Of a stretch of 64,000 bases of DNA, positions 7,658 through 17,714 are shown in pieces. Source of the stretch: an uncultured Litoreibacter sp. (GTDB lineage Bacteria; Pseudomonadota; Alphaproteobacteria; Rhodobacterales; Rhodobacteraceae). Made by a program: the position numbers and the translations under genes. The notes beneath the pieces were generated by a model, which saw nothing but the letters and a program-made list of their open reading frames with translations, searched no databases and was not told the DNA's origin. The number at the start of each line of letters is the position of its first letter. The stretch's first letter is position 1. Location of the stretch: contig NZ_CANKWO010000001.1 in assembly GCF_947487515.1 (NCBI RefSeq), positions 248,001-312,000 of the forward strand, given 5' to 3'.

Positions 7658-10069
7658 CTAGCTGCGCAATCGATGCCCCATGGGATCAAACGGCGGCTCG
7701 GCCAGAACCACGCCACGATGCGGACGGCCTAGGATCATGACGTCGACCTCTGCCCCCGCCTCGACCCTGTTCAAAAACCCCATCGCCAAGGATTTTCCAA
7801 CCGTGTAGCCATAGGCGCCAGAGCTGACGCGCCCCGCAGGGGTCCCGTCCGGCCAAAAGATCGGCTCGCCGCCGGTCGCATCTGCCTGATCCACCTCCAA
7901 GACCTCTATGATACTCAGTCTCTCGCGGGGGGTGTTCCCCCTCAACGCGGCATAGGCGTCCTTGTGCAAGAACTCCTTGTCCATCTTGATCAACCCGTCG
8001 AGCCCCACTTCCTGTGGCCAGTTCTCCGGACTGTATTCCCGCGACCAGCTGCCATATCCCTTTTCAATGCGAAGCGACATCAACGCCCGCGCGCCGACCG
8101 GCCCTGCGCCAAACTCTTTTCCCGTCTCGATCAGTGCCGCATACAAACGATGTTGGTCTTCGGCTGCGCAGTGCAATTCCCAGCCCAAATCACCGGTAAA
8201 GGACACCCGCACCGCCACAACCTCCACCCCCGCAACGGTGATCCTGCGCGACCGCATGAAGGCGAAATCCTTGGTGGCCAGTGATGCGTTGGTCAGGCGC
8301 TCCAGCAGGGCGCGGCTGCTTGGCCCCGCGACGTTAAAGCCGCATATGGCGTCCGACATCGATCTAAAGGAAACCGCGGCGGGCCGCTCAACCATGTTGA
8401 AAAACCGCAGATGATAGCGTTCTGCCATACCTGAGCCGATGACGAGGAAGTCTTCGTCATCCAGCTTGGTCACGGTGAAATCCCCTGCAATCCCTCCGCG
8501 CACTCCGATCAGCGGCGTCAGGCAGGACCTCCCTGTGAGCGTAGGCATCCTATTGGCGAAGATCGTATTCAACCAGTCCGCCGCCCCCTGCCCTTTGACG
8601 CTGTATTTCGCGAAATTGGAGATATCGATAATGCCCGCCCGTTCACGCAGCCTACGGCATTCATCGCCAACAGGGGCAAACCAGTTTTGCCGCGTGAAGC
8701 CATTGGTATCGGCGACCCCAACCTCCTGCGCAAACCACAAAGGATGCTCCCAGCCGGAGTTCAACCCGAAGACCGCCCCCATCTGTTGTTGCTTCTCATA
8801 GACGGGACGCCTGCGCAAAGGGCGCCCTGCCGCGCGTTCCTCATTGGGGAAATGGATCGAGAAACGGTTGGCGTATTGATCGCGCACTTTGGCTTTGGTG
8901 AAGGCCCTATCCGCCCAAGTGCCAAACCGCGCCATATCCCACGGAAACATGTCCAGATGCGGCTCGCCGGTGACGATCCATTCAGCCGTCAGAGCCCCCA
9001 GTCCCCCTGATTGAGAAAAGCCCGGAATGATGCCGTTGCAGCAGAAATACCCTTTCAGTTCGGGCACGGGGCCGAACAATGCGTTGGCGTCGGGTGTCCA
9101 GATCATTGGACCATTGATGACCCGCTTGATCCCTGCGGTGCCGATCACCGGCACCCGATCAATCGCGCGCAACATGTTGTCCTCAATGCGTTCCAAATCG
9201 TCTGCGAACAATTCGTGACCGAAGCCCTGCGGCGTGCCGCTTTCGGCCCAAAGCCGCACGTCCTTTTCATAGGCGCCCACCAGCAACCCCTGACCTTCTT
9301 GGCGCAGATAATATTCGCCGTCTCGGTCGGCAACTGATGGCAAGCGTTCCGGCAGGGCCGCGACCTCTGGAATGGTTTCGGTCACAAAATACTGGTGCTC
9401 GGTCGGCTGTAGCGGCAGCTCTATCCCCGCAAGGGCGGCCACCTCACGCCCCCATAGGCCCGCCGCGTTGACGACCACCCGTGTCACGATGTCGCCTCTG
9501 GGGGTCTTCACCACCCATGTGCCGTCGGACTGCTGGTCGGTTGCAGTTACCGGCGTGAAACGATGAATGTCTGCCCCGTTGTTGCGCGCGCCTGTCGCGT
9601 AGGCATTCGTCACGCCAGAGGGGTCAACATTGCCGCCAGAGGGTTCATACATAATGCAGCGAATGCCGTCGTAGTCGACCAACGGGTGCAACTTCTCTGC
9701 CTGTGCGCGGTCCACCTCATAGAAATTCAGGCCGTAGTATTTGGCTTTGGCCGCTTGCAAACGCAGTTGATGCTCACGGGCTTCTGTTTGCGCGAGATAC
9801 AGTGATCCGGGTTGAAAAACACCGCAAGATTGCCCCGTTTCGGCTTCCAGTGCGTTGTACAAATCCATCGTGTAGTTCTGAATGCGGGTGATGTTGTTAT
9901 TGTCATGCAGCCCGTGGATGTTTGCCGCCGCATGCCACGTGGATCCCGAAGTTAACTCGTCGCGCTCCAGCAATGCCACATCCGTCCACCCCAGTTTCGT
10001 CAGGTGATACAGGATCGAGCACCCAATGACCCCGCCCCCGATTACGACCGCTTGATAGTTTGTGCGCAT
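7658..10069 (-). CDS. GcvT/FAD-dependent dehydrogenase (dimethylglycine/sarcosine dehydrogenase-like) A
   Basis: An 803-residue two-part enzyme. The first half is a DAO-type FAD oxidoreductase with the dinucleotide-binding VIGGGVIGCSILYHL motif and TSGSTWHAA, where the His matches the covalently flavinylated His of dimethylglycine/sarcosine dehydrogenases. The second half is a GcvT-like tetrahydrofolate domain, with AGIIDISNFAKYSVKG, SFTGDLGWELH and GARALMSLRIEKGYGSWSREYSP. Such enzymes oxidise N-methyl groups and can pass the one-carbon unit to tetrahydrofolate. The start at 10069 is chosen over one six codons upstream because AAAGGG sits 6 nt before it. It is divergent from a close paralogue. 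The exact substrate is unknown. Confidence 0.88.
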   Translation of the reverse strand: MRTNYQAVVIGGGVIGCSILYHLTKLGWTDVALLERDELTSGSTWHAAANIHGLHDNNNITRIQNYTMDLYNALEAETGQSCGVFQPGSLYLAQTEAREHQLRLQAAKAKYYGLNFYEVDRAQAEKLHPLVDYDGIRCIMYEPSGGNVDPSGVTNAYATGARNNGADIHRFTPVTATDQQSDGTWVVKTPRGDIVTRVVVNAAGLWGREVAALAGIELPLQPTEHQYFVTETIPEVAALPERLPSVADRDGEYYLRQEGQGLLVGAYEKDVRLWAESGTPQGFGHELFADDLERIEDNMLRAIDRVPVIGTAGIKRVINGPMIWTPDANALFGPVPELKGYFCCNGIIPGFSQSGGLGALTAEWIVTGEPHLDMFPWDMARFGTWADRAFTKAKVRDQYANRFSIHFPNEERAAGRPLRRRPVYEKQQQMGAVFGLNSGWEHPLWFAQEVGVADTNGFTRQNWFAPVGDECRRLRERAGIIDISNFAKYSVKGQGAADWLNTIFANRMPTLTGRSCLTPLIGVRGGIAGDFTVTKLDDEDFLVIGSGMAERYHLRFFNMVERPAAVSFRSMSDAICGFNVAGPSSRALLERLTNASLATKDFAFMRSRRITVAGVEVVAVRVSFTGDLGWELHCAAEDQHRLYAALIETGKEFGAGPVGARALMSLRIEKGYGSWSREYSPENWPQEVGLDGLIKMDKEFLHKDAYAALRGNTPRERLSIIEVLEVDQADATGGEPIFWPDGTPAGRVSSGAYGYTVGKSLAMGFLNRVEAGAEVDVMILGRPHRGVVLAEPPFDPMGHRLRS

Positions 10070-10265
10070 GGGAGACCCTTTGTACATTCAGTGATACGCC
10101 CTAGGGTGACAGGCTTTGCGACCACGTCCCGACCATTCGCGACATTTTCAGGCCAGAAGCTGCCACCCCCAGCCGAATGGACCAGCAGCGACATATTAGG
10201 TCGGAATTGACGTTGTTCACGCTGTACCCAAGCCTCAGGATCAAGGGGCAACCAAGGAGATGCCC

Positions 10266-12674
10266 ATGCACAGCACGACCAAAGTAGCCGTCATAGGCGG
10301 CGGCGTTGTTGGATGTTCCGTCCTCTATCACCTGACGAAACTGGGATGGTCTGATGTGATGTTGCTAGAGCGCTCGGAGCTGACGTCTGGGTCCACATGG
10401 CATGCGGCAGGTGGGTTTCACACCTTGAACGGCGATACAAATATGGCCGCGTTGCAGGGCTACACCATCAAGCTCTATCGCGAGTTGGAAGAGATCACCG
10501 GAATGTCTTGCGGCTTGCACCACGTCGGAGGCGTGACCTTGGCGGACAACAAAGAACGCTTCGACATGTTGGTCGCGGAGCGCGCCAAGCATCGATACAT
10601 GGGGCTCGAAACAGAGATCGTGTCACCCGAAGAAATCGCGAAAATCGCGCCTATCACCAATATTGATGGCATCTTGGGCGGCTTGTATGACCCATTGGAC
10701 GGCCATCTTGATCCATCTGGAACCACACATGCCTACGCCAAAGCCGCGCGCATGGCCGGTGCCACCATTGAAACCCATGTGAAGGTAGAGGCCACGACGC
10801 AGCGCCCAGACGGCTCTTGGGATGTCGTCACCAACAAGGGTACCATCCACGCCGAACATCTGGTCAACGCCGCGGGTCTTTGGGCGCGCGAAGTTGGGGC
10901 AATGGCGGGCGTCTATCTCCCTTTGCACCCGATGGAGCACCAGTATCTGGTCACCGAGGACACCGCAGAAATCTATGAGCGCGACAGCGAGCACCCCCAT
11001 GTCATGGACCCCGCAGGCGAAAGCTATCTGCGCCAAGAGGGGCGCGGTTTGTGCATCGGCTTCTACGAGCAGCGCTGCCGGCCTTGGGCCATCGATGGCA
11101 CCCCCTGGGACTTCGGGCATGAATTGCTTCCCAACGATTTTGACAAGATTGAAGACAGTATCAGTTTTGCCTTCAAACGCTTCCCCGTGTTGGAACGTGC
11201 TGGCGTCAAAACCGTCGTCCACGGACCGTTCACCTTTGCCCCCGATGGCAACCCGCTGGTTGGCCCCGTTCCAGGTTTGCGCAACTACTGGTCAGCTTGC
11301 GGGGTGATGGCAGGGTTTTCACAAGGGGGCGGCGTCGGCTTGATGCTGGCGCAATGGATGATCGAGGGGGAGACCGAGCGCGACACTTTCGCAATGGATG
11401 TTTCACGCTTTGGCGACTGGATCACCCCTGGCTACACCCGCCCGAAGGTGATCGAGAACTACCAACGCCGCTTCTCGGTCTCCTATCCCAACGAAGAGCT
11501 GCCAGCCGCCCGTCCTCACCGCACCACGCCGATGTACGACATCTTTTCAGACATGGGCGCGGTCTGGGGGCAGCAGTTCGGGTTGGAGGTCGCAAATTAC
11601 TTCGCCCAAGGCAATGAGCCCAAGGTTGAGACACCAAGCTTTCGCCGGTCCGATGCATTTGATGCCGTCGCCCGAGAGGTCGCGGCCGTGCGCAGCAAGG
11701 CAGGCATAAACGAGGTGCAAAACTTCGGCAAATTCCGCGTCAGCGGTAAAGAAGCCCGCGCGTGGCTCGACCGGATCATGGCAGGACGCATCCCTTTGGC
11801 AGGGCGTCTGTCCCTCTCGCCGATGCTGTCCCACAAGGGGCGGCTGATCGGGGATTTCACCGTCGCATGTGCCTCGGAGACAGAGTTCTACCTAACGGCC
11901 TCCTATGGGTCGCAATCCTATCATCAGCGTTGGTTCGAACAGAACGCAAAGGATGGTGTCTTGGTCGAAAACATCTCCGATAGGCTCACCGGATTCCAGA
12001 TTGCCGGCCCCCTGTCTCGCGAAATTCTACAAGCCTGTACCCGTGATGACGTGGCAGCAATGCAGTTTCTGGATGCGCGGGAGATGACTGTGGGTCAAGT
12101 GGCCTGTCGCGTGCAGCGCGTCAGCTACACTGGTGATCTGGGCTATGAGATTTACTGCTCTACGATGGATCAACGCCAGCTGTGGGACACACTTTGGAGC
12201 GCTGGGCAGCCAAAGGGCCTGACCCCTTTTGGGATGCGCGCAATGATGTCCTTGCGGTTGGACAAGTTCTTCGGGTCATGGCTGTCGGAATATTCAGCCG
12301 ATTACACCGCCGCCGAGACCGGTATGAATCGCTTCATCAGCTTCAAAAAATCCACCGATTTTATAGGGCGCAGCGTCGCGGAGGCCGAGCGTGAAACTCC
12401 CCCCGAACGCCAGCTTTGCGCATTTGAAGTTGATGCGCAGGATGCCGATGTCGTGGCCTATGAACCGGTGTTCATCGACGGTACGGTTCAAGGGTTTTGC
12501 ACATCCGGCGGCTTCGCGCATCACTCTGGGGTCTCAATTGCCATGGCATTGATCCCCCGCAGCTATGCCAAAGAGGGATTGAGTGTCGAGATCGAAATCT
12601 TGGGCGAAATGCGCCCCGCCACATTAATCACCACGCCGCCTTTCGACGCAGATGGAAAACGGATGCGCGGTTAG
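10266..12674 (+). CDS. GcvT/FAD-dependent dehydrogenase (dimethylglycine/sarcosine dehydrogenase-like) B
   Basis: An 802-residue paralogue of the divergent upstream gene, with the same domain order. It has VIGGGVVGCSVLYHLTKLGW, then TSGSTWHAAGG with the flavinylation-type His, then the GcvT half with KAGINEVQNFGKFRVSG, SYTGDLGYEIYC and GMRAMMSLRLDKFFGSWLSEYS. The ATG at 10266 is preferred over the ATG at 10260 because AAGGAG ends only about 1 nt before the latter but 7 nt before the former. The two proteins are clearly related yet differ in the substrate-side segments, so they probably act on different methylated amines. A role in betaine-derived one-carbon metabolism is an inference from the family. 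Confidence 0.88.
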   Translation: MHSTTKVAVIGGGVVGCSVLYHLTKLGWSDVMLLERSELTSGSTWHAAGGFHTLNGDTNMAALQGYTIKLYRELEEITGMSCGLHHVGGVTLADNKERFDMLVAERAKHRYMGLETEIVSPEEIAKIAPITNIDGILGGLYDPLDGHLDPSGTTHAYAKAARMAGATIETHVKVEATTQRPDGSWDVVTNKGTIHAEHLVNAAGLWAREVGAMAGVYLPLHPMEHQYLVTEDTAEIYERDSEHPHVMDPAGESYLRQEGRGLCIGFYEQRCRPWAIDGTPWDFGHELLPNDFDKIEDSISFAFKRFPVLERAGVKTVVHGPFTFAPDGNPLVGPVPGLRNYWSACGVMAGFSQGGGVGLMLAQWMIEGETERDTFAMDVSRFGDWITPGYTRPKVIENYQRRFSVSYPNEELPAARPHRTTPMYDIFSDMGAVWGQQFGLEVANYFAQGNEPKVETPSFRRSDAFDAVAREVAAVRSKAGINEVQNFGKFRVSGKEARAWLDRIMAGRIPLAGRLSLSPMLSHKGRLIGDFTVACASETEFYLTASYGSQSYHQRWFEQNAKDGVLVENISDRLTGFQIAGPLSREILQACTRDDVAAMQFLDAREMTVGQVACRVQRVSYTGDLGYEIYCSTMDQRQLWDTLWSAGQPKGLTPFGMRAMMSLRLDKFFGSWLSEYSADYTAAETGMNRFISFKKSTDFIGRSVAEAERETPPERQLCAFEVDAQDADVVAYEPVFIDGTVQGFCTSGGFAHHSGVSIAMALIPRSYAKEGLSVEIEILGEMRPATLITTPPFDADGKRMRG

Positions 12675-12682
12675 CACAATTT

Positions 12683-12707
12683 GGCCCGTGGAGATGTTCC
12701 GCGGGCC
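12683..12707. terminator. Hairpin between convergent genes
   Basis: A 10-bp stem with one G-U pair (GGCCCGTGGA / TCCGCGGGCC) and a 5-nt loop lies in the 56-bp gap between the dehydrogenase stop and the minus-strand DUF1330 gene stop. Confidence 0.5.
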
Positions 12708-12730
12708 CGCGGCCTTTGGTCTGTAGGCGC

Positions 12731-13021
12731 CTATTCGGCCTCTTCCACGATCACTAGGTCGCGCTCTGCGGCACCTTCCGCATGCTTTAACGCCGCTTGA
12801 TAAGCATCTGAATAATAACAGTCATGCGCCGCTTTCAAAGACGGGAATCGCGCCACTACATTGCGGGCACGATCATTTCCCTCTAGCTGCTCATAAGCAC
12901 CGTTTCGCGCCAAAAACACACCCTTATGATCTGCAATGGCAACCGTCGCACCTGCCGCATATTTGGCATAGCGGTCAGGGTCGGTCACCTTCACATGGGC
13001 GATCCACAAAGCTGTTGGCAT
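12731..13021 (-). CDS. DUF1330 family protein
   Basis: A 96-residue soluble protein of the dimeric alpha/beta-barrel superfamily. It has the ALWIAHVKVTDPDRYAKY opening, a central VARFPSLKAAHDCYYSDAYQ segment and the closing DLVIVE strand typical of DUF1330. The function of the family is unknown. Its ATG follows the alaS stop with no gap, and its AGGAGG ribosome site lies inside the last codons of alaS, so it is translationally coupled to alaS. Confidence 0.85.
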   Translation of the reverse strand: MPTALWIAHVKVTDPDRYAKYAAGATVAIADHKGVFLARNGAYEQLEGNDRARNVVARFPSLKAAHDCYYSDAYQAALKHAEGAAERDLVIVEEAE

Positions 13022-15670
13022 TTATCCTCCTAAGACGGCTTTCGCCGCATTTATTGCTGCATCAGAGTTCTCGGCGCTGGCTCCGCCGCCTTGCGCCATA
13101 GCTGGACGGCCACCACCGCCTTTGCCCCCCAACTCTGCCACCGCCGCGCGCACCAAATCAACAGCAGAAACTGTCTCGACCAAATCATCAGTGACCCCAG
13201 CGGCGACGGCTGCCTTGCCATCCGCATCTGCGATCAACACAACGACCCCCGATCCCATGCGGGCTTTGTGCTCATCGATCAACGCGGGCAATTCCTTGCC
13301 CGACACCCCAGACAAAACCTGTGCAAAGAAGGCCTTGCCGCCGACTTGCTCGTCAGCGGTTTCAGCCGCGCCACCGCTCATCGCGAGGTCGCGGCGCAAT
13401 TGGGCGACTTCATTGCTCAGTGCTTTGCGCTCCTCAAGCAAGGCCTTCACACGCGCCGGAACATCTTCGCCGGACGCTTTCAAAAGAGCAGCGGCCTCGG
13501 TGAGATGCGCATCCTGAGACCGCAGGTGCTGCAATGCCGCCTGCCCCGTCAGAGCCTCAATCCGGCGCACACCAGAGCTGGACGCGCTGTCGCCCAGCAA
13601 GGTGAACATACCAATGTCACCGGTTTGTTTCACATGCGTGCCGCCACATAATTCGATCGAGTAAGTGTGCCCGTCAGCCCCTTTGCCCGTGTCTTCGCGC
13701 CCCATAGAGACCACACGCACCTCGTCGCCGTATTTCTCACCGAACAAGGCCTGCGCCCCAATTTCGCGTGCGTCATCAGGCGTCATGATCCGCGTCTCAA
13801 CGGGGCTGTTTTGACGGATGAAGCGGTTCACATCTGCTTCTACCTTGAGCAATTCGTCAGCCGACAACGCTTTGTTGTGGCTAAAATCAAATCGCAAACG
13901 GTCATCCGCGTTCAGCGATCCACGCTGCGCCACATGATCCCCCAAGGCATCGCGCAAAGCTTCATGAAGCAAATGCGTCGCAGAGTGATTGGCACGAATT
14001 GCACCACGGCGCGCATGGTCAACAAGCAGTTCGGCACCGGCGCCAACGCGCAGCTCCCCCTCAGCCATGTCAACAAAATGGATGAAGACCCCCGCCGCTT
14101 TTCGCGTATCGGTGACCTGCCCCAACGCGGTTTCCGTTTTGATTGTGCCGCGATCGCCAATTTGCCCGCCACTTTCTGCATAAAATGGCGATTGGTTGAA
14201 CACCAACTGTACAGTTTCACCGGCGTTTGCGACGTCCACTTTCGCGCCGTCTTTCAAAATAGCCAACAACTGCCCTTCGGCGATTTCCGTGTCATATCCC
14301 AAGAAGTCAGTCGTCCCATGGGTGTCGGCGATGTCAAACCAGATGGTGCTATCCGCCGCCTCTCCCGAACCTGACCAAGCTGCGCGCGCTTTGGCTTTCT
14401 GTTCTGCCATGGCTTCGGTGAAGCCGTCGACATCAACCCCCCGCCCCTTTTCGCGCAGGGCGTCTTGGGTCAAATCCAACGGGAAACCGTAGGTGTCATA
14501 GAGTTTGAAGGCAGCAGATCCGGACAAATCCGCCCCTTCGGGAAGTCCGCCAACTTCATCATCCAACAAGCGCAAGCCGCGCTCCAATGTTTGTTTGAAA
14601 CGTGTTTCCTCGGCACGGAGGGTTTCCTCGATCATCGCCTGTGCATGGCCCAACTCTGGATAGGCAGCCCCCATCTGGCCAATCAACGACGGCACAAGTT
14701 GATGCATTACCGGGTCTTTTGCCCCCAGCAAATGCGCATGGCGCATGGCGCGACGCATAATCCGGCGCAACACATATCCGCGCCCGTCATTCGAAGGCAT
14801 GACCCCATCCGCAATCAGGAATGACGTCGAGCGCAAGTGGTCTGCAATGACGCGGTGATGCACATTCTGTTCGCCATACGGGTCCGAGGATGTCGCATTG
14901 GCCGAGGCTTCGATCAGCGCCTTAAACAGGTCGGTGTCATAGTTGTCGTGACTGCCTTGCAACAAGGCCGCGATGCGTTCCAGCCCCATGCCCGTGTCAA
15001 TGCTTTGCATGTCCAACGCCCGCATGGAGCCATCTTCGAACTGTTCGTTCTGCATGAAAACGATGTTCCAGATTTCGATAAACCGGTCACCGTCTTCGTC
15101 TGGGCTGCCAGGAGGGCCGCCCCAGATGTGCTCACCGTGGTCATAGAAAATTTCTGTGCACGGGCCACATGGGCCGGTCGGCCCCATTTGCCAAAAATTG
15201 TCTGAGGTTGAGATGCGGACAATGCGGTCTTCTGGAACTCCAAGCTTCTTCCAGATTTCGAAAGCTTCGTCATCCGTGTGATAGACGGTGACCCATAGCC
15301 GGTCTTTGTCGATGCCAAAATCCTTGGTGATCAACTCCCACGCGAAGGCGATCGCCTCATCCTTGAAGTAGTCTCCAAAGCTAAAGTTACCCAACATCTC
15401 GAAAAATGTATGGTGGCGTGCGGTATAGCCGACATTGTCCAGATCATTGTGCTTGCCACCGGCGCGCACACATTTCTGCGCCGTTGTTGCCCGCTGGTAG
15501 TCGCGGGTTTCTACACCGGTAAACAGGTTCTTAAACTGCACCATCCCAGAGTTCGCAAACATCAACGTCGGGTCGTTTCGCGGAACCAAAGGGCTCGATG
15601 GCTGCACAGAGTGCCCCTGCCTTTCGAAGTAATGAAGGAAGGTCGAGCGGATATCATTCAGGCTTGGCAT
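13022..15670 (-). CDS. alaS: Alanyl-tRNA synthetase
   Basis: An 882-residue class II synthetase that charges tRNA-Ala. Seen in order: the N-terminal [33 protein letters not shown] and [19 protein letters not shown] of the aminoacylation core; the tRNA-recognition segment; the editing domain with [13 protein letters not shown]; the CGGTHV zinc motif; and the C-terminal glycine-rich DHHA1-type domain ([16 protein letters not shown]). The start at 15670 (ATG) is preferred to an upstream in-frame GTG because it matches the conserved N-terminus. It lies downstream of recA on the same strand, with a hairpin between them. Confidence 0.97.
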   Translation of the reverse strand: MPSLNDIRSTFLHYFERQGHSVQPSSPLVPRNDPTLMFANSGMVQFKNLFTGVETRDYQRATTAQKCVRAGGKHNDLDNVGYTARHHTFFEMLGNFSFGDYFKDEAIAFAWELITKDFGIDKDRLWVTVYHTDDEAFEIWKKLGVPEDRIVRISTSDNFWQMGPTGPCGPCTEIFYDHGEHIWGGPPGSPDEDGDRFIEIWNIVFMQNEQFEDGSMRALDMQSIDTGMGLERIAALLQGSHDNYDTDLFKALIEASANATSSDPYGEQNVHHRVIADHLRSTSFLIADGVMPSNDGRGYVLRRIMRRAMRHAHLLGAKDPVMHQLVPSLIGQMGAAYPELGHAQAMIEETLRAEETRFKQTLERGLRLLDDEVGGLPEGADLSGSAAFKLYDTYGFPLDLTQDALREKGRGVDVDGFTEAMAEQKAKARAAWSGSGEAADSTIWFDIADTHGTTDFLGYDTEIAEGQLLAILKDGAKVDVANAGETVQLVFNQSPFYAESGGQIGDRGTIKTETALGQVTDTRKAAGVFIHFVDMAEGELRVGAGAELLVDHARRGAIRANHSATHLLHEALRDALGDHVAQRGSLNADDRLRFDFSHNKALSADELLKVEADVNRFIRQNSPVETRIMTPDDAREIGAQALFGEKYGDEVRVVSMGREDTGKGADGHTYSIELCGGTHVKQTGDIGMFTLLGDSASSSGVRRIEALTGQAALQHLRSQDAHLTEAAALLKASGEDVPARVKALLEERKALSNEVAQLRRDLAMSGGAAETADEQVGGKAFFAQVLSGVSGKELPALIDEHKARMGSGVVVLIADADGKAAVAAGVTDDLVETVSAVDLVRAAVAELGGKGGGGRPAMAQGGGASAENSDAAINAAKAVLGG

Positions 15671-15761
15671 CAGGATCACTTTGCGTTGTTTGTACCAGCA
15701 AATATCGCCCCACGCTCTGCAGGTAAAGCCATCCCCGTCGAATTGAGGCCCATAAACAGAA

Positions 15762-15785
15762 AAGGGCGACCCGAAAGCCGCCCTT
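15762..15785 (-). terminator. recA terminator
   Basis: On the minus strand a 7-bp stem (AAGGGCG / CGCCCTT) with a 10-nt loop is followed by TTCTGTTT, a plausible intrinsic terminator 33 nt beyond the recA stop. The downstream alaS gene would then need its own promoter. Confidence 0.65.
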
Positions 15786-15817
15786 CACCGAATTTTCAAA
15801 CATGAACCGTCCGAGGA

Positions 15818-16912
15818 TCAGTCTTCGATCAACCCTTCAGCTTCATCCTTAGCTGCCGCTGTTTTCTCGACTTCAGGCATATCGAACTCAAGACCATGAG
15901 CCGCACGCACCTTGTCTTCGATATCCAAAGCAATTTGGCCATTTTCCTTCAGGAACGCCTTGGCATTCTCGCGACCTTGGCCGATCCGGTCGTCGCCATA
16001 ACTATACCACGACCCTGATTTCTCAACCACACCGGCTTTGACACCCAGATCAAGAAGTTCACCCATCTTGGAAATGCCTTCGCCATACATGATGTCGAAT
16101 TCAACCTGCTTGAATGGTGGCGCGACTTTGTTCTTCACCACCTTCACACGGGTCAGGTTTCCAACAATTTCATCGCGATCTTTCAACGCGCCAATGCGGC
16201 GAATGTCCAACCGAACGGATGAGTAGAATTTCAACGCATTGCCGCCAGTTGTTGTCTCTGGGCTTCCAAACATAACGCCGATTTTCATCCGAATTTGGTT
16301 AATGAAAATCACCATGCAGTTGGAGCGCGCAATAGAGCTGGTAAGCTTACGCATCGCTTGGCTCATCAAACGCGCATGAACACCAACCGAGCTGTCCCCC
16401 ATGTCGCCTTCAAGCTCGGACTTCGGAGTAAGTGCCGCAACCGAGTCGACAACAACCATGCTCACGGCACCGGAACGCACCAATGTGTCCACAATCTCCA
16501 GCGCTTGTTCGCCCGTGTCCGGCTGAGAGATCAGCAATTCATCCAGGTCGACGCCCAATTTCTTGGCGTATTGCGGGTCCAGCGCATGTTCCGCATCGAC
16601 GAAGGCGCACACTCCGCCCTTCTTTTGTTCTTCGGCGACACAGTGCAACGTCAATGTTGTTTTACCTGACGACTCTGGGCCGTAGATTTCTACAATCCGC
16701 CCCTTTGGAAGGCCGCCTATGCCGAGCGCGATATCCAACCCAAGAGAACCGGTGGATGTTGCCTCGATTTCCTGAATAGCATTCTCTCCCCCCAGCTTCA
16801 TAATAGAGCCTTTGCCAAACTGGCGCTCGATTTGTGCCAAGGCTGAATCCAGCGCCTTTTGCTTATTGCTTTGATCTTTAGATGTCATTTTAAGGAGTTC
16901 TGCTGTTGCCAT
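15818..16912 (-). CDS. recA: RecA recombinase
   Basis: A 364-residue RecA: ATP-dependent strand exchange and co-protease for LexA. Visible motifs are Walker [11 protein letters not shown], the [19 protein letters not shown] region with L1, the L2 loop around [21 protein letters not shown], and an acidic C-terminus. An upstream extension of 33 codons stays open, but ATG at 16912 is chosen because it gives the standard MATAELLKM alphaproteobacterial N-terminus and has an AAGGGA ribosome site. A promoter and a LexA-type box lie just upstream. Confidence 0.98.
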   Translation of the reverse strand: MATAELLKMTSKDQSNKQKALDSALAQIERQFGKGSIMKLGGENAIQEIEATSTGSLGLDIALGIGGLPKGRIVEIYGPESSGKTTLTLHCVAEEQKKGGVCAFVDAEHALDPQYAKKLGVDLDELLISQPDTGEQALEIVDTLVRSGAVSMVVVDSVAALTPKSELEGDMGDSSVGVHARLMSQAMRKLTSSIARSNCMVIFINQIRMKIGVMFGSPETTTGGNALKFYSSVRLDIRRIGALKDRDEIVGNLTRVKVVKNKVAPPFKQVEFDIMYGEGISKMGELLDLGVKAGVVEKSGSWYSYGDDRIGQGRENAKAFLKENGQIALDIEDKVRAAHGLEFDMPEVEKTAAAKDEAEGLIED

Positions 16913-16962
16913 GATTTCGTCCCTTATTTCACACCGCCTTAACTGCGGCAATGATTGCTTGT

Positions 16963-16977
16963 GTTCGCCACTTGTTC
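16963..16977. promoter_or_regulatory. LexA (SOS) box of recA
   Basis: GTTC-N7-GTTC, the exact alphaproteobacterial LexA consensus, lies 51-65 nt upstream of the recA start codon. It sits just downstream of the predicted -10 element, so bound LexA would block initiation or early elongation. recA is a standard SOS gene. Confidence 0.85.
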
Positions 16978-16982
16978 CCATT

Positions 16983-17011
16983 TGTATGGGTACAAAATGA
17001 GAACATATCAA
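16983..17011 (-). promoter_or_regulatory. Predicted recA promoter
   Basis: On the minus strand TTGATA (-35, 17006-17011) and CATACA (-10, 16983-16988) are separated by 17 bp. The LexA box begins 5 nt beyond the -10 element. The -10 match is imperfect, so this is a prediction. Confidence 0.55.
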
Positions 17012-17091
17012 GTAAAACTTTTAGGTACTTTCGCTGCGCTACGGTTAAAGAGTAGTTTAAAACCCAGTAAAAACAGGCAAGCAGACTCAAA

Positions 17092-17706
17092 ATGATGATT
17101 TTCTACCGTGAACGTTTGGCTTTTCTGGCTGTGCCAAAGACCGGAACATCTGCGCTGGAACGAGCTTTGGGCTCCAAAGCATCAGCAATTTTTCGCGATC
17201 CCCCAGGAATCAAACATACGAATGCCCGTAGATTCGAAAGCAAATATCGCAAGTTATTTGACCACAAAGACTATCCGCCAATCGAAACCATGGCCGTGAT
17301 GCGCGAGCCGGTGGAATGGCTTGGAAGTTGGTACAGGTATCGCCAGCGCCCTGCATTGTCTGGCCATGTAAACAGCACCGAAGGGGTAAGCTTTGACAGC
17401 TTTGTCGAATCCTACCTCAAGCCAAACCAACCTCCCTATGCAAACGTCGGTAGTCAGGCTCGATTTGTGACGGACAATGGCGGCAACCTGTTGGTAAACC
17501 ACTTGTTTTCCTATGAGGATCTACCCATTGCCACAGGATTTCTAGAGAGGCGACTAAACTGTAGTATTTCACTGAAGCCCGTAAATGAATCCCCTAAGAG
17601 AGAAATCAACCTGTCCAAAGAATTGGAGCAGGAATTTCACCGTATCTATGCGCTGGACTTTGAAATTTACAAAGCGCTACAAGATGGTCCGCTTTCCATT
17701 TCGTAA
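17092..17706 (+). CDS. Sulfotransferase-family-like protein
   Basis: A 204-residue soluble protein. The N-terminal strand and loop LAFLAVPKTGTSALERAL matches the 5'-phosphosulfate-binding motif of PAPS-dependent sulfotransferases (PKTGTS). A later segment, MAVMREPVEWLGSWYRYR, matches the 3'-phosphate-binding motif (REP...S). The rest is not distinctive. PAPS-dependent transfer of sulfate to an unknown acceptor is the family-based expectation; no partner gene is next to it. It lies alone between divergent recA and convergent cckA. Two adjacent ATGs (17092, 17095) could be the start. Confidence 0.7.
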   Translation: MMIFYRERLAFLAVPKTGTSALERALGSKASAIFRDPPGIKHTNARRFESKYRKLFDHKDYPPIETMAVMREPVEWLGSWYRYRQRPALSGHVNSTEGVSFDSFVESYLKPNQPPYANVGSQARFVTDNGGNLLVNHLFSYEDLPIATGFLERRLNCSISLKPVNESPKREINLSKELEQEFHRIYALDFEIYKALQDGPLSIS

Positions 17707-17714
17707 GAAGAACT

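Noticed and set aside
10070-10265. Operator in the divergent dehydrogenase gap (repeated GCGAC/CGACCA words)
   Set aside because: Short imperfect repeats only; no dyad or promoter pair clear enough to report.
17032-17062. Second CtrA-like TTAA pair upstream of the sulfotransferase-like gene
   Set aside because: The two TTAA words are 8 bp apart, not 7, so it misses the consensus.
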